Below are positions 34,109 to 40,719 of a stretch of DNA of 43,675 bases, piece by piece. The translations under genes were made by a program, and so were the position numbers. Under the pieces are notes generated by a model. It saw nothing but the letters and a program-made list of their open reading frames with translations, made no database searches and had not been told where the DNA came from. Origin of the DNA: Thermoplasmatales archaeon SG8-52-3 (GTDB taxonomy: Archaea; Thermoplasmatota; E2; DHVEG-1); assembly GCA_001595915.1 (NCBI GenBank), contig LSSG01000018.1, positions 1 to 43,675 of the forward strand, in the 5' to 3' direction. Numbering within the stretch: the stretch's first letter is position 1; every line of letters starts with the position of its first letter.

Positions 34109-34606
34109 ATGAAAAAGGTAATATCCATTTGTGGCAGTGATGTTGATGATAATTATTTATCACAATATGCAATAGATGTCGCTGAGCAGGTTGGTAGACT
34201 TATTGCTAGAAAAGGGGGAGTTCTAGTTTGTGGAGGGCAAGGTGGTGTAATGAAAGCAGCATGCAAAGGTGCAAAAGAAGAAAATGGAATTACTGTTGGT
34301 ATTTTACCTTATACAAAAAAGGATGCTAATGAATGTATTGATATTGCAATTCCAACAAATATCGGTAATGTAAGAAATTATTTAGTGGCAAATTCTGGTG
34401 ATGCTGTTATTGCTATTGGGGGTAGATGGGGAACACTTAATGAAATATCATATTGTATGGTTTCTGAAAAACCTCTTATTTTGATAAAAGGCACTGGAGG
34501 ATGCGTGGATCAGATAATAAATGGTAATCTTATGCAAGATATTGAATCTCATTATTTTATAGCAAATTCTGCTGAAGAGGCAGTTGAAAAAGCTTTTAAC
34601 TTATAG
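34109..34606 (+). CDS. SLOG/LOG-like protein, TIGR00725 family
   Basis: 165 residues, Rossmann-like. VISICGSDVDDNYLSQYA, a glycine-rich GGVLVCGGQGGVMKAACKGA, and DAVIAIGGRWGTLNEIS are typical of TIGR00725 proteins, relatives of cytokinin-activating LOG and nucleotide-sensing SLOG proteins. The LOG PGGxGTxxE motif is GGRWGTLNE here, so glutamate is kept. Likely nucleotide or nucleoside-phosphate binding; substrate unknown. No ribosome site; probably leaderless from the divergent promoter. Confidence 0.85.
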   Translation: MKKVISICGSDVDDNYLSQYAIDVAEQVGRLIARKGGVLVCGGQGGVMKAACKGAKEENGITVGILPYTKKDANECIDIAIPTNIGNVRNYLVANSGDAVIAIGGRWGTLNEISYCMVSEKPLILIKGTGGCVDQIINGNLMQDIESHYFIANSAEEAVEKAFNL

Positions 34607-34657
34607 AAAAAACCAAAATTTAATATTTTAAATTATGATTCCCAATTGGGATTGTAA

Positions 34658-34945
34658 ATGAGAGAATATAGAATAAAGAAAGGTCATAATCAAGATATAA
34701 GTGCATTAATAGAGAATCATTTTGGAACTAAAGGAGACATTTTCAAAGGGATAAATTTTGAGGTCGAAGGTATTGGTAAAGTTGATATGAAACAAGAAAA
34801 AAACTTTCTTATTGTAGATATCGAACCGCCTAAAAAGGTTTATAGCGATCCAAATTTAATAAAAAAATGGAATGAATTCCTTTTTGAAGCAACAGGTATG
34901 ACCTCAAAAGAAAGAAAAAAGGAATTTGGTAAAATAAAAAAATAA
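34658..34945 (+). CDS. DUF5611-family protein
   Basis: 95 residues. YRIKKGHNQDISALIENHFG at the N-terminus and WNEFLFEATGMTSKERKKEF at the C-terminus correspond to the start and end blocks of euryarchaeal DUF5611 proteins. No signal peptide or membrane helix. Function unknown. 51 bp after the SLOG-family gene on the same strand; start lacks a clear ribosome site. Confidence 0.75.
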   Translation: MREYRIKKGHNQDISALIENHFGTKGDIFKGINFEVEGIGKVDMKQEKNFLIVDIEPPKKVYSDPNLIKKWNEFLFEATGMTSKERKKEFGKIKK

Positions 34946-35092
34946 AAATGAATGTTTTGAATAATATTTTTTTCCTATAAATTAAAGATTAATTATAATT
35001 TAATTATACCTGATAAATATGTTTGGATATATTAAAAAAAATCAAAACATATATATATTCAAGTATACATTACAAACTGTGGTGGATGGGAT

Positions 35093-35248
35093 ATGCCTCT
35101 AACTCGTAAGGCTCGAGTAGTAGGAAGTAGTCTAGTTCTGACAATACCTAGTCAGATTGCTAAAATGCATGATATTCAAGATGGAGATGAGATTGAAATA
35201 ATACCTATTGGGATTGGAGAGTTTAAAATTAGAAAAGTTAAAAAGTAA
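35093..35248 (+). CDS. AbrB/SpoVT-type swapped-hairpin DNA-binding protein, 51 aa
   Basis: 51 residues: PLTRKARVVGSSLVLTIPSQ then IAKMHDIQDGDEIEIIPIG. The pattern R-x-V-G-x-S-L-x-V-T-I-P followed by GDxxEI is the AbrB/MazE-like swapped-hairpin beta-barrel. Such proteins are transition-state regulators or antitoxins; no toxin gene follows (tpiA is convergent, 17 bp away), so a stand-alone regulator is more likely. GGTGG lies about 10 nt before the ATG and ATATATATAT about 45 nt upstream. Too short to appear in length-filtered annotation. Confidence 0.8.
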   Translation: MPLTRKARVVGSSLVLTIPSQIAKMHDIQDGDEIEIIPIGIGEFKIRKVKK

Positions 35249-35264
35249 ATTTCTTAAGTTTTAG

Positions 35265-35936
35265 TTATAATCCTGACGCAAGATCCCGGATTACACTTTC
35301 TTTATCTTCAGCTTTTACTATTCCACTGGCTAAAAGAACCCCATCAGACCCTAGTTCTATTGCTTTTGATACATCTTTACCATTTTTTACTCCAGCACCA
35401 CATAGAGTTTTTACCTTATTATCGATTTTTTTTACTACTTCAACGCTACTACTTACAATATCAGGGTCTGCTGTTGTAACTGATATATCACCACCAATGA
35501 GCTCTGGTGGTTCAACTGCAATAAAATTTGGAGAAAATGCAGCTATTGCTCTAGATGTTGCAACATTGTTTGAGCAAATTATATGATCAAGGTTTAGTTC
35601 TTTTGCTCTTGTGATACACACATCAATATCTGCGAGAATTAACCTATGTTCACTATGATTTATTAGTGTTCCAACAGCACCTGCGTTTTTTACTGCTTCT
35701 GGTAGAATCCAACCAGTATGACTTCCTGGTTTTATAGGGTCAATATGTTCTGCAAAAACTGGAATTGATACTTTGTTTGAACAAAGAGAAATATCAGTTG
35801 GTTGTACAGCAATTGCCATACTAACACCTAATTCTTTTGAAATTTTTTCCATTATAATTGCGATATCAAGTGTTTTACTACCGGTTGCTTCAGCATAGGT
35901 TTTGACATTCAATACTATAACTGGGGTTTTTAGCAT
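35265..35936 (-). CDS. tpiA: Triosephosphate isomerase (archaeal type)
   Basis: 223 residues, the short archaeal form. Catalytic residues: Lys in VIVLNVKTYAEATG, His in TLINHSEHR, Glu in FIAVEPPELIG; phosphate loop residues in TLCGAGVKNGKDVSKAIELG. Interconverts dihydroxyacetone phosphate and glyceraldehyde 3-phosphate. AAGGAGAAGG precedes the ATG by 5 nt. Last chromosomal housekeeping gene before the element-like region. Confidence 0.96.
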   Translation of the reverse strand: MLKTPVIVLNVKTYAEATGSKTLDIAIIMEKISKELGVSMAIAVQPTDISLCSNKVSIPVFAEHIDPIKPGSHTGWILPEAVKNAGAVGTLINHSEHRLILADIDVCITRAKELNLDHIICSNNVATSRAIAAFSPNFIAVEPPELIGGDISVTTADPDIVSSSVEVVKKIDNKVKTLCGAGVKNGKDVSKAIELGSDGVLLASGIVKAEDKESVIRDLASGL

Positions 35937-36037
35937 GATCCCTTCTCCTTTCTCTCAAACACGGTAATCGATGGACTTTAATATAATATTTCATTTTCTT
36001 AGCTAAATATTTCCCATTATGGTTAAATACTTCCTAT

Positions 36038-37045
36038 TCACTGAATGTAATCAATATCATTTGTTTGCTTTTCTTGTATTTCTTTTATTGTATCTATTCC
36101 TTTTTTAAATGACTCAGAATCGATTTCACCAGATATGAATTTATCAAGCCAGAGTCTTGCTTTATCCTTTGGACTAAGATTGTTTGTATCAATTTTTGTT
36201 TGTTGTTGGAAATATTCACGTACTGAATTTTCATCAGTTAGATCGTAAATTAATGTAGTTTTGATATTTTTATGACGTGCCATTCTTTGAATAACTCTTG
36301 GATTTGCTCTTTCCTCAAATTTCCTTGTTATTGAACTAGGTTTTATGACATAGGGAGTAACTTTTCTTTTAATATCTGCTTTGATAGCAATTCTTTTTGT
36401 AATATCTCTAATAATCCCTGCTTTAACTGAAAATTTATGACCTGCCAATTTACGTCCTGAAGGAATAATCAGCAAATAATCCTTGTATTTTTCTAAGGGT
36501 TCTGGTCTTTGAAACTTAAAATAGCTTTCAATTGCTTGTTGTAACCTCGGACTGATTATAATATAGTTATCACCTGTTTTTGTATCCTCAAGAAATAACC
36601 GTTGTGTATCAAAATCTATGTTGCTAATCTTAATTTCTGTAATTTCACTCGGTCGTAACAATCCATCAATTTCCAATAAAGCAATGAGATGATGTAAATA
36701 ATCATCTTCACTTGCTTCAAGAAATTTGTCAAGTTGTTCTCTATTTAATGGTGTTTTATTAGTTCTTTTTGGTGGTGGAACTGGAATTTTCCATTCTTCA
36801 TGTTTCCCGATAAATCTTAGAAAAACATTAACTGCAACCACTCTTGAGATATTGCCATTTTGTGCAAATTTTTGATTTATATAACTACGCCATCTTAATA
36901 AATCATCTTTAGTAAGATCTTCAACTGGTTTATCAAGCCATTTTAGAAATTTTCTTAATCGAATATAATAGCTACATATAGTTCCGTATTTCCGATATTC
37001 CCGACAAAGGTATTCCTTAAATTCTTTTAGTATTCTTTCATTCAT
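36038..37045 (-). CDS. Tyrosine recombinase/integrase with unusual box II
   Basis: 335 residues. N-terminal SAM-like core-binding domain (about 1-95; IRLRKFLKWLDKPVEDLTKD) then catalytic domain. Box I Arg in DGLLRPSEITEIK, the beta-hairpin Lys in LEDTKTGDNYI, the second His in MARHKNIKTT and nucleophile Tyr in TLIYDLT are all present. The HxxR of box II reads TPYVIKPSS: His is Tyr, Arg is Lys and the usual following His is Pro. Either activity is lost or this is a subfamily with Lys in place of the second Arg. The C-terminus extends about 65 residues past the tyrosine (DKARLWLDKFISGEID). GGAGGT precedes the ATG. Confidence 0.85.
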   Translation of the reverse strand: MNERILKEFKEYLCREYRKYGTICSYYIRLRKFLKWLDKPVEDLTKDDLLRWRSYINQKFAQNGNISRVVAVNVFLRFIGKHEEWKIPVPPPKRTNKTPLNREQLDKFLEASEDDYLHHLIALLEIDGLLRPSEITEIKISNIDFDTQRLFLEDTKTGDNYIIISPRLQQAIESYFKFQRPEPLEKYKDYLLIIPSGRKLAGHKFSVKAGIIRDITKRIAIKADIKRKVTPYVIKPSSITRKFEERANPRVIQRMARHKNIKTTLIYDLTDENSVREYFQQQTKIDTNNLSPKDKARLWLDKFISGEIDSESFKKGIDTIKEIQEKQTNDIDYIQ

Positions 37046-37046
37046 T

Positions 37047-37361
37047 TTATATTACCTCCATCGAGAGTTCATTTATTTGCAAATGTTTTCCAAATCTCTT
37101 TTTTTCTTTTACTTTACCTCCTTCCTGTTTTCCAGGTAAATTTAAAAGATTTTCCTGATTTATATTATTTATCCCCTTCTGTATACATTTATCATCAAGT
37201 CTCATTTGCTTTCTTAAACCTTGAATTTCACAATTTTCATTCATTTTATCTAATATTTCCATACTTTTTTCGGTAACATTTTTCACATATTCTTCAATAT
37301 AAATTGATAATATCACTACTGCTTTGTCAGAAATTTGACATCCTTTACATTTTTCTTTCAT
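37047..37361 (-). CDS. Small helical protein upstream of the integrase
   Basis: 104 residues, Lys/Glu/Asn rich. N-terminal KCKGCQISDKAVVILSIYIE carries one CxxC; further Cys at CEIQG and DDKCIQ. Helical up to about residue 75, then a basic tail (GGKVKEKKRFGKHLQ). No family recognised. Its stop is one base before the integrase ATG, and the integrase ribosome site lies inside its 3' end, so the two are translationally coupled. It may be a partner or accessory of the recombinase. Confidence 0.6.
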   Translation of the reverse strand: MKEKCKGCQISDKAVVILSIYIEEYVKNVTEKSMEILDKMNENCEIQGLRKQMRLDDKCIQKGINNINQENLLNLPGKQEGGKVKEKKRFGKHLQINELSMEVI

Positions 37362-37682
37362 AATTTTCCTAATAGTTTCAAATGGGAGTATACAACCAAC
37401 TCCTATATACTAAATAATTTAACATTTAAACATTACATTTTTAGGTCCTAGTGTTACACTAATACCTTGTTTTTTTTTTATCGTCTTTTATTATAGATTT
37501 ATAACAATTTTATCATGTTGAAATGGATTATTTTATTTTGATCATTATCCTAAATTATCTCCTTAAAAATTTACTACGTATTTTCTATGACCTTATGTAA
37601 TATATATACCTTGTTTGGATTGTGCATCAAGATAAAATAATTACCATCATTTTGTTTATATATTGAATACATCGTAAACCGT
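37362..37682. other. Non-coding gap inside the element-like region
   Basis: No gene found. Very AT-rich. Contains the inverted repeat 37527-37542/37626-37641 and a repeated TACCTTGTTT (near 37471 and 37607). Presumably holds the promoter for the 104-aa gene and integrase. Confidence 0.6.
37527..37641. repeat. Interrupted inverted repeat, 16-bp arms
   Basis: ATTATTTTATTTTGAT at 37527-37542 and the reverse complement of ATTATTTTATCTTGAT at 37626-37641 match at 15 of 16 positions, separated by 83 bp. Could be recombinase arm sites, a regulator site or a transcript structure; low complexity weakens it. Confidence 0.4.
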
Positions 37683-37886
37683 TTATTTACCCAAATATTT
37701 TGTAACTGATTCTCTTAATTCAACAATCAGTTTTCTCATCCTATCATATTCTTTTGAGCTTATTTCGATTGTAAAATCCTCATGTTTGCACTTGTCACAT
37801 CGTCTATGTCTTTTCTTAATTCTTCTAACATAATAGCTAGCTATAACTCTAAACTCGCCATCACAATCTTTCATTTGACACTTCAT
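37683..37886 (-). CDS. Small zinc-ribbon protein with NrdR-like motif
   Basis: 67 residues. CQMKDC at 3-8 and CDKCKHED at 30-37, with FRVIASYYVRRIKKRHRRCD between them. Spacing and the R-I-K-K-R-H-R-R-C block resemble the DNA-binding zinc ribbon of NrdR (VIDSR..RRRRECxxCxxRFTTYE), but there is no ATP-cone. C-terminal helix EYDRMRKLIVELRESVTKYL. Possible regulator of the element. Start overlaps the preceding gene by 4 bp (ATGA). Confidence 0.65.
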   Translation of the reverse strand: MKCQMKDCDGEFRVIASYYVRRIKKRHRRCDKCKHEDFTIEISSKEYDRMRKLIVELRESVTKYLGK

Positions 37887-38257
37887 AAATTTTTCACCTC
37901 CATTATAAAATTTTCAAAAACATTGTCCTTTACATCTTCTTCAGAATGACTCTTTCTCCATTCAGCTCTCAACTTATCTAAATTCTTAATGGTAAAGCAT
38001 TGTTTTTTCTTGTCAAAAATAATCTCCAAAATTGAGCCATACTTGGAAACGCAAGTATATATTCTGTGTATTCCATTTTTATTTGTAACGATTAAAACAT
38101 CTATCCCGAATTCATAGTTTTTCAATTTCATGTGTCCATAAAACCTGTGTTGATCCATTGAAAATTGCGCATCCAATAGATGTTTGTTTAATTCCTTAAT
38201 ATAATTAGGAATATGATTATACTTCCAAAGTCTTCCAAATCCGTCTAATAATCTCAT
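37883..38257 (-). CDS. Unknown protein of the element-like region
   Basis: 124 residues from the ATG at 38257, 5 nt after GGTGA; an ATG four codons upstream is possible (128 residues). Sequence starts RLLDGFGRLWKYNHIPNYIK, continues through strands (MKLKNYEFGIDVLIVTNKNG, RIYTCVSKYGSILEIIFD) and ends in a charged helix. Mixed alpha/beta, no signal or membrane segment, no family recognised. First gene of a two-gene unit with the zinc-ribbon protein. Confidence 0.6.
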   Translation of the reverse strand: MRLLDGFGRLWKYNHIPNYIKELNKHLLDAQFSMDQHRFYGHMKLKNYEFGIDVLIVTNKNGIHRIYTCVSKYGSILEIIFDKKKQCFTIKNLDKLRAEWRKSHSEEDVKDNVFENFIMEVKNL

Positions 38258-38755
38258 TTTATTCACCATTTTTTATCTAATTTTTTCTGCTTTACAATAA
38301 CCATAAATATCCCGAAAATTTTTTTTTAAATTGTATTATTTGTCTGTTATACTATTACTTAGCAGACTCTAATTGTTGCAAATGATATTTTTTTATATAT
38401 AACTAAAATCATTGCCTTTCTTTTTCAATGGATAATTTTTTAGTTTATTCATCATTCTACAACTCGTTTTTTCTAAATCATATATTTTTATTTAGGTTCA
38501 ACCCACCCTTAATTTAGGTACTGTTCTATATAAAACTTTCTTGTAATAATTACTCAATATTTAGAAATCATCTTATTTTTAAAAACGATATAAAATTTCC
38601 AAACCGCCTATATTTCAAAAATGGGAAAAATTTTTAATATTTTTTAGAAAACTGACTTTGAGATGATTTTTCAATTTTTTTTTTAATAATACGGTTTGTT
38701 GTAAAACATTTATATACTCTTTATATAATTAATTTAATACAGGGAGTTGTAGAAA
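38258..38755. other. AT-rich non-coding stretch before the seven-repeat exported protein
   Basis: No gene on either strand. Near its right end, TTTATATAC (38709-38717) and AGGGAG (38741-38746) form the promoter and ribosome site of the gene at 38756. The remainder shows only short A/T runs and a doubled ATTTAGGT. Confidence 0.6.
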
Positions 38756-40348
38756 ATGAAGAAGAAAATCCTTATCATCACTTTATGTGCAGGTTTAATT
38801 GTAATTTCGCCTTTAACTTTTGGATATAATGTTGAATCAAATATCATAAAATTGGAATCATCATCTAGTAAATCACCTGTTATACAATGGGAAAAAAGAT
38901 TTGGTGGAGAACATACAACCGATGAATGTCACTATGTTAGACAAACATCTGACAATGGATATATTCTTTGTGGAAGATCTGCATATTATAATCCTTATGG
39001 ATGGTATGATGCATGGCTTGTTAAAACAGATGAAAATGGTAAAATGATATGGAATGAAAGCTATGGAGTCTATGGAGGAGATGAGCTTGACGATGCTTGG
39101 TCGGTAGGACAAACCAGTGATGGTGGATATATTTTCTGTGGAAGCAATGCAGGTGGTACATCATGGTTAGTTAAAATAGATTGTAATGGTAGTATAGAAT
39201 GGGAAAAATCATATGATCTTGGAGGTGGACTTTTTTCAGTTAAACAAGTTTTTGATGGTAGTTATGTTGTTGGTGGTTTTAGTGGGTCTGGTAAAGCTCT
39301 TTTGATGAAAACATATGCTAATGGTACTGAACAGTGGAGGAGTTTATGGGTTTTCGGAAGGTATATAAACAGGGTCAACTCAATTGAAGTCACCAGTGAT
39401 AATGGATTTGTATTAACTGGGTGGTATACCCCTTATGATAGTGATTATCGTGGTATTTTCTTAGTTAAAACTGATTCCAATGGTGCTGAGGAGTTTCAAA
39501 AAACCTTTCAAATGCAACATTACTACCAACAAACTAAATCAGTTCACCAGACGTCTGAAGGTGGTTATATTTTAGCAGGTAGTAGAACCTTAGAGAACAC
39601 CCCAACTTTAGTATTATTGATAAAAACAGATAATGAGGGGAATGAAACATGGAATAGAACATATGATAATTCCTTCACAGATAAATGGTTCGGAGAAGAT
39701 GTTCAATTGACATCTGATGGTGGATTTATTATCATTGCAAAAGAAGACGATACTTATGCAGCTTCTTGGTTAATTAAAACAGATGTAGATGGTAATGTGG
39801 AATGGGATTTGATTATCGGAGGATTTGAATTAAATAGGATAAAGTTTGTGTGTGTTCAACAAACCAGTGATGGTGGATTCATCCTTGGGGGAGTTGCAGA
39901 TGGAGTAAATAGCACTCTTGATGATTATTATATTATGAAAATCAATATGATAAATGATAATCCACCTGATAAACCTGAACTTGATGGTCCAAGTTCTGGG
40001 AGAATATTTGTTAAACATACATTTACTGCTTCAACTACGGACCCTGATGGTGATGATGTTTATTATATATTTGACTGGAGTGATGATTCAAATAGTGGAT
40101 GGCTTGGGCCATATAAACCTGGTCAGGAGATCTCTGCATCGCATAGATGGACGACTTTTGAATTATGGGATGGTCTTATTAGAGTAAGGGCTAAGGACAG
40201 TCATAATGTGATGAGTGAATGGTCTGACCCGATACGTTTTACAGTACCTCGTATTAGAATTACAGATAATTTCTTTTTACTAAGATTGTTGGAAAGAATG
40301 CCAGCTCTGGAGAAGTTATTGAATCAAATTTATCACTTGGGTTTATAA
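38756..40348 (+). CDS. Exported seven-repeat propeller protein with PKD domain
   Basis: 530 residues. Signal peptide 1-24 (KKKILIITLCAGLIVISPLT). Residues about 35-400 hold seven copies of a repeat whose core is QTSDGGYILxG, visible as QTSDNGYILCG, QTSDGGYIFCG, QVFDGSYVVGG, VTSDNGFVLTG, QTSEGGYILAG, LTSDGGFIIIA and QTSDGGFILGG, each followed by a WLVKTDxNGxxxW strand. Seven copies fit a closed seven-bladed beta-propeller. Next a PKD-type domain (TTDPDGDDVYYIFDWSDDS, HRWTTFELWDG) and the C-terminal tail starting VPRIRITDNFFLLRLLERMP. No catalytic motif; likely surface binding protein. Confidence 0.85.
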   Translation: MKKKILIITLCAGLIVISPLTFGYNVESNIIKLESSSSKSPVIQWEKRFGGEHTTDECHYVRQTSDNGYILCGRSAYYNPYGWYDAWLVKTDENGKMIWNESYGVYGGDELDDAWSVGQTSDGGYIFCGSNAGGTSWLVKIDCNGSIEWEKSYDLGGGLFSVKQVFDGSYVVGGFSGSGKALLMKTYANGTEQWRSLWVFGRYINRVNSIEVTSDNGFVLTGWYTPYDSDYRGIFLVKTDSNGAEEFQKTFQMQHYYQQTKSVHQTSEGGYILAGSRTLENTPTLVLLIKTDNEGNETWNRTYDNSFTDKWFGEDVQLTSDGGFIIIAKEDDTYAASWLIKTDVDGNVEWDLIIGGFELNRIKFVCVQQTSDGGFILGGVADGVNSTLDDYYIMKINMINDNPPDKPELDGPSSGRIFVKHTFTASTTDPDGDDVYYIFDWSDDSNSGWLGPYKPGQEISASHRWTTFELWDGLIRVRAKDSHNVMSEWSDPIRFTVPRIRITDNFFLLRLLERMPALEKLLNQIYHLGL

Positions 40349-40719
40349 TAATTATAACATTATTAATTGCAACTGTCTTTATTATAATAAAAGCACTTAT
40401 AGAAGATTTATTTATGATTTTATTACATATTAATTATACTTTTGATCTTACTTACCCACTATCCAATCCACTAAATAATTTAATTTCACCATTAAAAACC
40501 ATATTCAATTAAACAAGTATAAATAATATATCATTTTTTAGCAATTGCACCTAATCAACAAGTATAGGGTAAGATAATAAGGAAACATTTTCTGCTAGTT
40601 TTATGAAAGATAAAGATATAATTATCTCGATATATTTTGAAACTTAATTATTATATTAATTTTTTTAAAAAAATAAGTTTAAAAGAATCTCTAATATTAC
40701 GAATATTGGAGGAGGCAAT
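40349..40719. other. AT-rich intergenic region
   Basis: No gene seen. GGAGGAGG at 40708-40715 is the ribosome site of the next gene. Nothing else recognised. Confidence 0.6.

Larger units (their letters stand above)
36038..38257 (-). mobile_element. Probable integrated-element remnant (recombinase plus three small genes)
   Basis: An integrase-like gene, three small unrecognised genes in the same direction and long AT-rich gaps sit between tpiA and an exported protein. No tRNA end or convincing attachment-site repeat was found at either side, so limits are only those of the genes. Confidence 0.4.

Noticed and set aside
35093-35248. Toxin-antitoxin module around the AbrB-like gene
   Set aside because: No toxin-like frame adjacent; neighbours are DUF5611 and convergent tpiA.
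35940-38755. Attachment-site direct repeats flanking the integrase region
   Set aside because: Compared both flanks by eye; only short A/T-rich matches such as TAAATAT, which are expected by chance.
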